This document shows positions 1 to 6,121 of a stretch of 6,121 nt of DNA, one piece after another (the first letter of the stretch is position 1; the number at the start of each line of letters is the position of its first letter). Source of the DNA: an uncultured Prevotellaceae bacterium (lineage in GTDB: Bacteria; Bacteroidota; Bacteroidia; Bacteroidales; Bacteroidaceae); the NCBI GenBank assembly GCA_946406585.1, contig CAMJLI010000126.1:1-6121 (forward strand), read 5' to 3'. A model generated the notes under the pieces. The model saw only the letters and a program-made list of their open reading frames with translations. It did no database searches and had not been told where the DNA came from. A program made the translations under genes and the position numbers.

Positions 1-1334
1 CAGTGCTCAACGAAGAGTTTGCGAAAGAAATAGAGACGGGAGCGATGTTCCCGATGAATGCCGAAAGCGGCCTTGCCACCATAGCCATTGTGGGTGAGAA
101 CATGAAGCACACCCCCGGCATAGCAGGAAAGCTGTTTGGCACCCTTGGCAGAAGCGGTATCAGCGTGATAGCGTGCGCCCAGGGAGCATCGGAGACCAAC
201 ATATCATTTGTTGTTGAGGGACGGTTCCTGCGCAAGTCGTTGAATGTGATACATGACTCCTTCTTCCTTTCGGAATACAAGGTACTCAACCTGTTCATCT
301 GCGGCATAGGTACCGTAGGCAGCAAGCTGATAGAGCAGATACGTTCTCAATACGAACTTCTCAAGGAGCGCAACAGACTGAAGCTCAATGTTGTGGGAAT
401 AGCAACTTCCAAGAATGCCCTTTTCACACGCGACGGCATAGACCTTGACAAATACAAGGTGTTGTTGGAGCAATCCCCCTTGAGCGACAACCAGCGTCTT
501 CACGACGAGGTCATCGGCATGAATATCTTCAACAGCGTGTTTGTTGACTGCACCGCCAGTCCTGCCGTGGCAAAGCTCTACCAGTCGTTTTTGGAGCACA
601 ACATCAGTGTGGTGGCAGCCAACAAGATAGCTGCATCATCAGAATACAACGACTATGTCCATCTGAAACGCACCGCCTTGAGCCGTGGCGTGAAGTTTCG
701 CTACGAGACAAATGTAGGCGCAGGACTTCCCATCATCGGCACCATCAACGACCTTGTGAACTCAGGCGACAAGATATTAAAGATAGAAGCGGTGCTTAGC
801 GGCACGCTCAACTTCATTTTCAACGAGATAGCATCCGACGTGCCTTTCTCAGAGACGGTACGCCGCGCCAAGGAACAGGGTTATAGCGAGCCGGACCCAC
901 GGGTGGACCTCAGTGGCACCGATGTTGTTCGCAAGTTGGTGATACTCACTCGCGAGGCAGGCTATCAAGTAGAGCAATCCGATGTGGAAAAGCGCCTCTT
1001 TGTGCCCGAGTCATTCTTCGAGGGAAGTGTGGAAGAATTCTGGGAGCATCTCCCCGAACTTGACGCTGATTTTGAGAAACGTCGCCAGATGCTTGAGAAG
1101 GAAGGCAAACGTTGGAGGTTTGTAGCCGTCATGGACCATGGCAAGACAAGTGTTTCGCTGAAAGAAGTAAACCAAGGTCATCCGTTCTACAACCTGCAAG
1201 GCAGCAACAACATAGTGATGCTTACCACAGAGCGTTACCGTGAATTCCCGATGCTCATCCAAGGCTATGGCGCAGGTGCCAGCGTTACAGCTGCCGGAGT
1301 GTTTGCCAACATCATGAGCATTGCCAACATCTAA
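1..1334 (+). CDS. thrA: Bifunctional aspartokinase/homoserine dehydrogenase, C-terminal part (5' end outside the window)
   Basis: Partial gene, open at the left edge; the reading frame starts at base 3 and ends with TAA at 1332-1334. The visible 443 residues hold the end of the regulatory region and the whole homoserine dehydrogenase. An ACT domain covers about residues 22-75 (HTPGIAGKLF, then IACAQGASETNISFVV). The NAD(P)-binding loop GIGTVG is at 101-106. VDCTASPAVA (181-190) and ANKIA (K208) follow, then NVGAGLPIIGT and GYSEPDPR with E296, and D307/K311, which match the acidic and lysine catalytic positions known in this family. The ending GAGASVTAAGVFANI is typical. The layout follows E. 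coli ThrA (about 820 aa), so roughly 370 residues, the aspartokinase domain, lie upstream. The fused enzyme would phosphorylate aspartate and reduce aspartate semialdehyde to homoserine in the cytoplasm. Feedback by threonine through ACT domains is usual for the family but is not shown here. The GTG at base 3 is an internal codon, not the start. Confidence 0.95.
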   Translation, partial: VLNEEFAKEIETGAMFPMNAESGLATIAIVGENMKHTPGIAGKLFGTLGRSGISVIACAQGASETNISFVVEGRFLRKSLNVIHDSFFLSEYKVLNLFICGIGTVGSKLIEQIRSQYELLKERNRLKLNVVGIATSKNALFTRDGIDLDKYKVLLEQSPLSDNQRLHDEVIGMNIFNSVFVDCTASPAVAKLYQSFLEHNISVVAANKIAASSEYNDYVHLKRTALSRGVKFRYETNVGAGLPIIGTINDLVNSGDKILKIEAVLSGTLNFIFNEIASDVPFSETVRRAKEQGYSEPDPRVDLSGTDVVRKLVILTREAGYQVEQSDVEKRLFVPESFFEGSVEEFWEHLPELDADFEKRRQMLEKEGKRWRFVAVMDHGKTSVSLKEVNQGHPFYNLQGSNNIVMLTTERYREFPMLIQGYGAGASVTAAGVFANIMSIANI

Positions 1335-1377
1335 GCAGTGCCATAAGAGCACATCAAATCCCCAACAACGTCAGACA

Positions 1378-2616
1378 ATGAAACACATCATAATACTTGG
1401 CGACGGCATGGCAGACCATGCCATAGAACGGTTAGGAGGCAAGACACCCCTTCAACAAGCCAACACGCCATACATGGACATGCTGGCACGCAATGGTCGC
1501 ACAGGCAGGTTGATAACCGTGCCCGAAGGATTTCCTCCTGGTTCGGAGGTAGCCAACACAGCCATCATGGGCTACGACCTGAACAAGGTGTACGAGGGTC
1601 GTGGACCATTGGAGGCAGCCTCCATAGGCTATGAGATGCGTCCAGACGACATGGCAATCCGCTGCAATATCATAAGTTTGGCAGACGGACTTATCAAGAA
1701 CCACCATGGTGGCCATTTATCCACCGAAGACGGCAAGACGCTCATACAATATCTGGATAGAGAATTAGGCAACGACAAGGTGAAATTCGTCCCAGGAATA
1801 CAATACCGCCATCTGCTCGTCATCAGAGGTGGCAACAAGCACATAATTTGCTCACCACCACACGACCACCCAGATGAGCCATGGGAGCCACTTCTGGTAA
1901 AGCCTGGTGAAGACGACAACAATGACGGGAGAATGACTCCAAGAGAGACTGCCGACCTCATCAACGACTTGATACTGCGTTCTCAAAGCTTGCTCAAGTT
2001 GCATCCCTTCAATGCCGAGCGACGATTCTACAATAAAGACGAAGCCAACTCCATCTGGCCGTGGAGTCCCGGCTACAGACCTTCCATGCCAAAAATAAGT
2101 GAGACATATCCACAAGTGAAGTCGGGAAGTGTCATATCCGCAGTTGACCTAATCAAGGGCATCGGCCACTATGCCGGACTAAAAATCATTGAGGTGGAAG
2201 GAGCCACAGGTCTTTACGACACCAACTATGAGGGCAAGGCAGCTGCCGCCATAGAGGCATTGCGCCATGACGACTTTGTCTTCCTGCATTTGGAAGCCAG
2301 CGACGAGGCAGGCCACGATGGCGACTTGGATTTGAAAATCCGCACCATAGAATATCTTGACAGCCGCATAGTGTCGCCCATATACAATGAGGTGAAGACA
2401 TGGGACGAGCCTGTATGCATAGCCATTCTCCCCGACCATCCCACGCCAGTGGAGACCAGAACCCATGTTAGCGAACCTGTTCCATTTGCCATCTGGCACA
2501 GGGACATCGTTCCTGACGATGTGACATGCTACGACGAGGTTAGTTGTGTTTCAGGTAGTTATGGGATGTTGAAATTGGAACAATTCATGCAAGAGTTCAT
2601 GAAAATCGGAGAGTGA
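1378..2616 (+). CDS. ApgM-type phosphoglycerate mutase family protein, probable homoserine kinase (ThrB replacement)
   Basis: A 412-residue protein of the alkaline phosphatase superfamily, ApgM (archaeal-type cofactor-independent phosphoglycerate mutase) branch. The start is the ATG at 1378, because MKHIIILGDGMAD is the expected family N-terminus; the frame upstream to 1321 reads low-complexity sequence. Metal and catalytic positions look intact: D9 in GDGMAD, S56 in PPGSEVAN (the phosphorylated serine in this superfamily), D309 and H313 in ASDEAGHDGD, D353-H354 in LPDHPTP, and H363 in THVSEPVPF. NSIWPWSPGYRPSMP (about 224-238) is another family hallmark. It lies 43 nt after thrA and 40 nt before thrC, exactly where homoserine kinase thrB sits in other bacteria, and no GHMP-type ThrB is present. 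Bacteroidota proteins of this subgroup are annotated as proposed homoserine kinases (TIGR02535, recalled). I infer that it makes O-phosphohomoserine for ThrC. Glycolytic mutase activity is the alternative; sequence alone does not settle the substrate. Confidence 0.9.
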   Translation: MKHIIILGDGMADHAIERLGGKTPLQQANTPYMDMLARNGRTGRLITVPEGFPPGSEVANTAIMGYDLNKVYEGRGPLEAASIGYEMRPDDMAIRCNIISLADGLIKNHHGGHLSTEDGKTLIQYLDRELGNDKVKFVPGIQYRHLLVIRGGNKHIICSPPHDHPDEPWEPLLVKPGEDDNNDGRMTPRETADLINDLILRSQSLLKLHPFNAERRFYNKDEANSIWPWSPGYRPSMPKISETYPQVKSGSVISAVDLIKGIGHYAGLKIIEVEGATGLYDTNYEGKAAAAIEALRHDDFVFLHLEASDEAGHDGDLDLKIRTIEYLDSRIVSPIYNEVKTWDEPVCIAILPDHPTPVETRTHVSEPVPFAIWHRDIVPDDVTCYDEVSCVSGSYGMLKLEQFMQEFMKIGE

Positions 2617-2651
2617 AAAGATTACCTACTTTAAAGATTACCTACTTTAAA
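2617..2651. repeat. Perfect 16-bp tandem duplication in the gap before thrC
   Basis: The unit AAAGATTACCTACTTT occurs at 2617-2632 and again, without mismatch, at 2633-2648. The period continues for three more bases to 2651. The first copy begins at the base right after the TGA stop of the preceding gene, and the second ends 8 nt before the thrC ATG, so the repeat makes up most of the 40-nt gap. Each unit ends in short inverted arms (AAAG/CTTT) around 8 nt, which is too weak to call a hairpin. It may be a recent slippage duplication that sets gene spacing. No function is evident. Confidence 0.9.
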
Positions 2652-2656
2652 TTATA

Positions 2657-3958
2657 ATGAAATACTACAGTACAAACAAGCAAGCCCCCTTGGCAACCCT
2701 GCGTGACGCCGTGGTGAAAGGTCTTGCACCCGACCGCGGCCTCTACATGCCAGAAACCATTCACAGGCTTCCAAAATCATTTTTCGACAACATCGACAAG
2801 CTATCCTTCCAAGAGATAGCCCACACCGTGGCAGAAGCATTCTTTGGCGAAGATGTGGAAAAAGATTCCCTGCGACAAATCGTCTATGACACATTGTCGT
2901 TCGATTGTCCGGTAGTTCGTGTTGAAGATCACATATACTCCCTGGAGCTGTTCCATGGTCCCACATTGGCTTTCAAGGATGTAGGCGCACGCTTCATGGC
3001 ACGTCTGCTGCAATACTTCATCCGTCAAGAGGGAAGAGGACTTGTAAATGTGCTTGTAGCCACCAGCGGCGATACAGGTTCTGCTGTCGCCAATGGTTTC
3101 CTCGGTGTTGAGGGCATCCATGTTTATGTGCTATACCCCAAAGGCAAGGTCAGTCCGATACAGGAATGTCAATTCACCACCCTTGGGCAAAACATCACAG
3201 CCATAGAGGTTGACGGTGTGTTTGACGACTGTCAGGCATTGGTCAAGAAAGCCTTCCTCGACAAAGACCTCAACGACCACATGCAACTCACGAGTGCCAA
3301 TTCTATCAATGTGGCACGTTTCCTACCCCAAGCCTTCTACTATTTCAACGCTTACGCGCGCATGAAAGAGATGGGCTTGGCAGACCAGATGGTAATGTGC
3401 GTTCCAAGTGGCAATTTCGGAAATATCACAGCCGGTCTTTTCGGAGCTCACATGGGTTTGCCCATCAAGCGTTTCATAGCAGCCAACAACGCCAACGACA
3501 TTTTCTACAACTACTTGCAGACTGGCAAATATGAGCCAAAAGCAAGTCGCCAAACCTTGGCAAATGCCATGGATGTGGGCGACCCCAGCAATTTCGCCCG
3601 TGTCTATGACCTCTATGGAGCATCCCACCATGCCATCACAGCGTATATCAGTGGAGCCACATACAGCGACGACCAGATACGTGCCACCATGCGGCAATGT
3701 CATGACACGACGGGATACGTTCTCGACCCACATGGAGCATGCGGCTATCAAGCGATAAAAGATCTGTTGAGGGAAGGAGAAGAAGGCGTGTTCTGCGAGA
3801 CCGCACATCCCGCCAAGTTCAAGGAAAAGGTTGATGATATCCTCGGCATCGACATCGCCATTCCCGACCGCCTTGCAAAAATGATGAAAGGCAAGAAAGA
3901 AGTGGTGGAGACATCCAAAGACTTCGGAGATTTCAAAGAATATCTGCTGCGTCAATAA
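2657..3958 (+). CDS. thrC: Threonine synthase
   Basis: A complete 433-residue PLP enzyme of fold type II, close in length to E. coli ThrC (about 428 aa). It converts O-phosphohomoserine and water to threonine and phosphate in the cytoplasm. The N-terminus MKYYSTNKQAPLATLRDAVVKGLAPDRGLYMPE is typical of threonine synthase. K107 in HGPTLAFKDVGARF is the expected Schiff-base lysine. ATSGDTGSAVA (135-145) and the PLP-phosphate loop SGNFGN (251-256) are present, as are DPSNFAR (309-315) and ETAHPAKF (381-388). The ATG at 2657 follows an A+T-rich leader (TTAAATTATA) with no Shine-Dalgarno, as is normal in Bacteroidota. It is the last gene of the threonine block, 40 nt behind the probable homoserine kinase whose product it would use, and is followed after 12 nt by a strong hairpin. 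No promoter is convincing just upstream, so it is probably transcribed with the two genes before it. No missing residues or frameshifts were seen. Confidence 0.97.
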   Translation: MKYYSTNKQAPLATLRDAVVKGLAPDRGLYMPETIHRLPKSFFDNIDKLSFQEIAHTVAEAFFGEDVEKDSLRQIVYDTLSFDCPVVRVEDHIYSLELFHGPTLAFKDVGARFMARLLQYFIRQEGRGLVNVLVATSGDTGSAVANGFLGVEGIHVYVLYPKGKVSPIQECQFTTLGQNITAIEVDGVFDDCQALVKKAFLDKDLNDHMQLTSANSINVARFLPQAFYYFNAYARMKEMGLADQMVMCVPSGNFGNITAGLFGAHMGLPIKRFIAANNANDIFYNYLQTGKYEPKASRQTLANAMDVGDPSNFARVYDLYGASHHAITAYISGATYSDDQIRATMRQCHDTTGYVLDPHGACGYQAIKDLLREGEEGVFCETAHPAKFKEKVDDILGIDIAIPDRLAKMMKGKKEVVETSKDFGDFKEYLLRQ

Positions 3959-3970
3959 GACAAGACAATC

Positions 3971-4014
3971 ATTCAAAGGATGCAAAGCCCAAAATGGCAT
4001 TGCATCCTTTGAAT
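3971..4014 (+). terminator. Perfect 15-bp hairpin after thrC, probable transcription terminator
   Basis: The left arm ATTCAAAGGATGCAA (3971-3985) is the exact reverse complement of the right arm at 4000-4014. The 14-nt interior can extend the stem: after an A/A mismatch, GCC (3987-3989) pairs with GGC (3996-3998) around the 6-nt loop CAAAAT. The hairpin starts 12 nt after the thrC stop and ends 38 nt before the next start codon, where a terminator between two transcription units belongs. The right arm is followed by TAAGTGGG rather than a run of T, so it is not a classic intrinsic terminator. It could also act as an RNA 3'-end stabiliser or work on both strands. Confidence 0.7.
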
Positions 4015-4052
4015 TAAGTGGGAATTCATGTTTGTCAATATTCATCCTATAT

Positions 4053-5789
4053 ATGCGGAATCTGTTATACATCATTGTCACGACAGTAATACTCGCAGCC
4101 TGTGTGGGTGGTGGGAAGGAGCGTGCTGTGCTTGATAGAGCACATAATATTATCAACGATTATCCAGATTCTGCCCTCGTTATCCTCGACTCGTTGGAGC
4201 CATCATCCCATGATTTTTCACAAGAAAGCCTCCGCAGGTGGCAACTACTGCGTCTGATGGCACAGAACAAATGCGACACGGTTTTTCGTTCCGACAGTCT
4301 TCAACTTCTACTCACAGAATATTACGACAAACACGGAACGCCCAATGAGCGGATGACGGCACATTATCTGTTGGGGCGTGCCTACAGCGACATGGGGGAG
4401 GCTCCACGTGCCCTTCAATGTTTTTTTGATGCCGTGGCATGCGCAGACACAACTTCCAATGAGTGCGATTTCAAAACACTCTTCTTTGTCTATGGCCAGA
4501 TGGCGATGGTCTATCGATCGCAGTGCATGACAAATGAGGAACTGGCAGCATGGAATAAGTACAGCCATTTTGCTCTGAAAAGTGGTAATATGTATTACAA
4601 CATCCGTGGTATAGAGATGACGATAGGGTCATATTATGATTTGGGTGACACAGTCTCTTGCTTGCGTGTCACAGAACAATGCCGTAAAGAATATGCGAAG
4701 CATGGTATGCATCAGGAGGCGGCAAGTGTGTTTCCTACAGCCATATACATTCATCTTCTGAATTCCAATTACGATAAGGCAAGAGAGTTGATGGGGATAT
4801 TTGAAGGTGAGTCTGGTCTTTTCGACCTTTATGGTAACATAAGTAAGGGAAGAGAATCTTATTACTATAGTAAAGGTCTTTACTATTTGGGTATTCATAA
4901 AAACGACTCAGCAGAGTTCTATTTCAGAAAATTGCAAACAGTTAATCTCAATCATGGATTTTTGGCGAATAAAGGTTTGTTGTCATTATATCGACATTTG
5001 AACAAGTTAGACTCTGTCTCAAAATATAGTGAATTATATGTGAAAAGTGCCGATGACCTTTTCAGCGAAAATCAAGCCGAGGCTGTTGCTCAAACAGCAG
5101 CATACTACAAATACAATCGTTTGCAAAAGGAATCAGAAAAATTTGCTGTCAAGGCTGAGAAGTCGAAATGGATTTCAAGGTTTTTGTTCATATTATTATT
5201 GCTCATCGTATCCGTCTCAGCCTATCTTTTTAATCTATACAAGAGGAGACAAAAGGAAAAAATGGAAAAACTCGGTATCGATTATACGAACCTTATGTCG
5301 AAATACCGACAAGTATGTCATGAGACAGAACAACTCAAATCAGACAAAGATGGAGTGCTAAGAGAAAAAGAGAATGAGAATGTCCAACTTAAATTTCAAT
5401 TAGATGGGATGAAAACCCTTTTTGAGGGGCTTTCGCCTGATATGAAAAAACTGGCATTATCCAAGAGTGATATAGTGAAAAAGTTCAAGGACATGGCAAT
5501 TCCACACATCCCCCCAGTCTCTCCTTGTCAAAAAGATTGGAAACTGTTGATGGAAACGATGGAATATACAAATCCTGCACTCTATGGAAAAATAATACTT
5601 TCCAACAATCTCAGTCCGCAAGAAATTTATACATCTTTGCTTACTATGCTTAATTTCTCGAGTGGCGAACTTACTGTTCTTCTTGACACCTCCAAGCAAA
5701 GAGTCTCCAATATAAAGGCTTCGGCTAATTACAAACTATTTGGAAATAAGGATGCCAAAACTTTATTAAGAAATCTTGAAAGTATTTAA
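4053..5789 (+). CDS. Predicted membrane-bound regulator: lipoprotein signal, TPR domain, transmembrane helix, coiled coil, C-terminal HTH
   Basis: A 578-residue protein; no named gene recognised. The start is the ATG at 4053, which gives a compact lipoprotein signal peptide (MRNLLYIIVTTVILAAC, lipobox LAAC, C17); the in-frame TTG at 4032 only adds seven residues. Residues 25-95 carry the Bacteroidota pattern of PDSALVILDSL followed by an RxxxLLRLMAQNKC-type helix. Residues 99-132 read as a clear TPR (AHYLLGRAYSDMGEAPRALQ), with about five degenerate helical repeats on to about 334. One hydrophobic segment spans about 375-395 (FLFILLLLIVSVSAYLF), followed by KRRQKEK, which suits a cytoplasmic side. 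A charged, probably coiled-coil region covers 397-455. Residues 520-565 resemble a LuxR-like HTH (LNFSSGELTVLLDTSKQRVSNIKASANYKLFG). I infer a one-component sensor: exported TPR domain outside the inner membrane, DNA-binding domain inside. It is separated from thrC by a hairpin, and its codons become A+T-rich from about 4600 on. Ligand and targets are unknown. Confidence 0.88.
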   Translation: MRNLLYIIVTTVILAACVGGGKERAVLDRAHNIINDYPDSALVILDSLEPSSHDFSQESLRRWQLLRLMAQNKCDTVFRSDSLQLLLTEYYDKHGTPNERMTAHYLLGRAYSDMGEAPRALQCFFDAVACADTTSNECDFKTLFFVYGQMAMVYRSQCMTNEELAAWNKYSHFALKSGNMYYNIRGIEMTIGSYYDLGDTVSCLRVTEQCRKEYAKHGMHQEAASVFPTAIYIHLLNSNYDKARELMGIFEGESGLFDLYGNISKGRESYYYSKGLYYLGIHKNDSAEFYFRKLQTVNLNHGFLANKGLLSLYRHLNKLDSVSKYSELYVKSADDLFSENQAEAVAQTAAYYKYNRLQKESEKFAVKAEKSKWISRFLFILLLLIVSVSAYLFNLYKRRQKEKMEKLGIDYTNLMSKYRQVCHETEQLKSDKDGVLREKENENVQLKFQLDGMKTLFEGLSPDMKKLALSKSDIVKKFKDMAIPHIPPVSPCQKDWKLLMETMEYTNPALYGKIILSNNLSPQEIYTSLLTMLNFSSGELTVLLDTSKQRVSNIKASANYKLFGNKDAKTLLRNLESI

Positions 5790-5802
5790 GTTGTTGATAT
5801 TT

Positions 5803-5859
5803 AATTGTTTGTAGAAAATGTGTACTATTAGTGTACTCTTTTCTCTCTGAATTGTTTGT
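5803..5859 (+). repeat. 10-bp direct repeat AATTGTTTGT flanking the putative operator
   Basis: AATTGTTTGT occurs at 5803-5812 and again at 5850-5859, 47 bp apart. The second copy contains the TTTG used as the -33 element of the promoter. The two copies flank the GTGTACT pair. The first copy has no matching TAnnTTTG at the right distance, so it is probably not a second promoter. In A+T-rich sequence a 10-mer repeat may be chance. Confidence 0.35.
5820..5837 (+). promoter_or_regulatory. Putative operator: two GTGTACT direct repeats one helical turn apart
   Basis: GTGTACT at 5820-5826 and GTGTACT at 5831-5837 are separated by ATTA, an exact 7-bp repeat with an 11-bp period, so both copies face the same side of the helix. 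The pair ends 17 bp before the -33 TTTG of the downstream promoter, about 55-70 bp ahead of the expected transcription start, where an activator that contacts RNA polymerase usually binds. The natural candidate is the HTH protein encoded immediately upstream. That pairing is inference; only the repeat and its position are visible. Confidence 0.45.
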
Positions 5860-5885
5860 TCGGATTCCTTTTATTCATAATTTTG
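5855..5885 (+). promoter_or_regulatory. Bacteroidota-type promoter (TTTG / TAnnTTTG)
   Basis: TTTG at 5855-5858 (-33 element) is followed by exactly 19 bases and then TAATTTTG at 5878-5885, a full match to the -7 consensus TAnnTTTG of the primary Bacteroidota sigma factor. This spacing is in the known optimum. Transcription should start near 5890-5893, giving an untranslated leader of about 20 nt before the ATG at 5912. It separates the secreted-protein gene from the regulator gene as its own transcription unit. Confidence 0.8.
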
Positions 5886-5911
5886 TTGCAACACTAAACG
5901 CAATATTTATT

Positions 5912-6121
5912 ATGAAAAATTTTTTGTTTATTATTGTATTCACATTTGCTTTTCTTAATGTGATTAAAGCAAATGTCACGCAAGTCGATGATCCAATCAT
6001 TATGACTGAAAAGTTTGATAATCCTATTGGTGGGCATGGCGATCCAGGAAAGTCATCGTCATTCCTTTACATTTACCAATCAGGTAATGTTTTCTATTTT
6101 GGTGAAGCATTCGTTGGTTGT
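5912..6121 (+). CDS. Small secreted protein of unknown function, N-terminal part (3' end outside the window)
   Basis: From ATG at 5912 the frame stays open for 70 codons to the window edge. Residues 1-20 (MKNFLFIIVFTFAFLNVIKA) form a clean Sec signal peptide: two-residue basic start, long hydrophobic core, probable signal peptidase I cleavage after VIKA at about residue 20. There is no lipobox cysteine. The mature part begins NVTQVDDPIIMTEKFDNPIGG, then a Gly/Ser-rich stretch and a probable beta-strand pair (SFLYIYQSGNVFYFGEAF). This recalls the short Ig-like exported proteins of Bacteroidales, such as DUF3244, but the similarity is too slight to assign. It has its own strong promoter and an A+T-rich leader without Shine-Dalgarno. 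G+C is about 35%, well below the threonine genes. The position behind a membrane-bound HTH protein suggests it is that protein's target; this is inference. Confidence 0.75.
   Translation, partial: MKNFLFIIVFTFAFLNVIKANVTQVDDPIIMTEKFDNPIGGHGDPGKSSSFLYIYQSGNVFYFGEAFVGC

Noticed and set aside
204..599. Minus-strand open frame of 131 codons within thrA
   Set aside because: It lies wholly opposite well-conserved homoserine dehydrogenase sequence and resembles no family.
1321..1377. TTG at 1321 as the start of the ApgM-like protein
   Set aside because: It would overlap thrA and add 19 polar residues ahead of the canonical MKHIIILGDGMAD start at 1378.
2653..2658. TATAAT overlapping the thrC start codon, a possible sigma-70 -10 box
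   Set aside because: Bacteroidota use a different -7 consensus, the site overlaps the ATG, and the leader is simply A+T-rich.
3531..3758. Plus-strand 75-codon frame inside thrC
   Set aside because: Out of frame with thrC across conserved motifs; no independent support.
4008..4034. TTTG (4008-4011) and CATGTTTG (4027-4034) as a promoter for the regulator gene
   Set aside because: The spacer is 15 bp instead of about 19-21, the -7 box has a mismatch at its first T, and the -33 element lies inside the hairpin arm. A real promoter for this gene may still be nearby but I cannot point to it.
4032..4052. TTG at 4032 as the start of the regulator
   Set aside because: The ATG at 4053 gives a standard lipoprotein signal peptide; no sequence supports the longer form.
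3323..4156. Long minus-strand open frame (277 codons) opposite the 3' half of thrC and the start of the regulator gene
   Set aside because: It mirrors the codon pattern of a certain gene (thrC), crosses the hairpin, and its translation has no recognisable domain; a shadow frame.
5047..5361. Plus-strand 104-codon frame inside the regulator gene
   Set aside because: A frame-shifted shadow; the main frame holds the membrane helix and coil here, and the alternative product looks like no protein.

Overview
The window looks like chromosomal DNA from a Bacteroidota bacterium, most likely Bacteroidales of the Prevotella/Bacteroides type. Four things point there. The threonine operon has an ApgM-like protein where thrB would normally sit. 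No gene has a recognisable Shine-Dalgarno sequence. A textbook Bacteroidota promoter (TTTG-N19-TAnnTTTG) is present. One gene encodes a lipoprotein with TPRs, a membrane segment and an HTH, an architecture common in this phylum. This assignment comes from reading the sequence and recalling the families, not from a search.

Region 1 (1-3958) is a same-strand threonine block at about 50% G+C. It begins with the C-terminal part of a fused aspartokinase/homoserine dehydrogenase (thrA, cut by the left edge). Next comes an alkaline-phosphatase-superfamily protein of the ApgM / proposed homoserine kinase type, then threonine synthase (thrC). The gaps are 43 and 40 nt. Together the three would take aspartate-derived semialdehyde through homoserine and O-phosphohomoserine to threonine, with the middle gene doing the job of ThrB. 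A perfect 16-bp tandem duplication fills most of the gap in front of thrC. A 15-bp perfect hairpin follows thrC and probably ends the unit.

Region 2 (4053-5789) holds one gene for a predicted membrane-bound regulator. It has a lipoprotein signal peptide, a TPR-rich exported domain, one transmembrane helix, a coiled coil and a LuxR-like C-terminal helix-turn-helix. Its G+C content falls from about 50% at the 5' end to about 30% in the middle.

Region 3 (5790-6121) is A+T-rich. It contains a 7-bp direct repeat spaced one helical turn apart, then a near-ideal Bacteroidota promoter, then the start of a gene for a small secreted protein that runs off the right edge. The most interesting hypothesis is that the membrane-bound HTH protein controls this downstream exported gene through the direct repeat.
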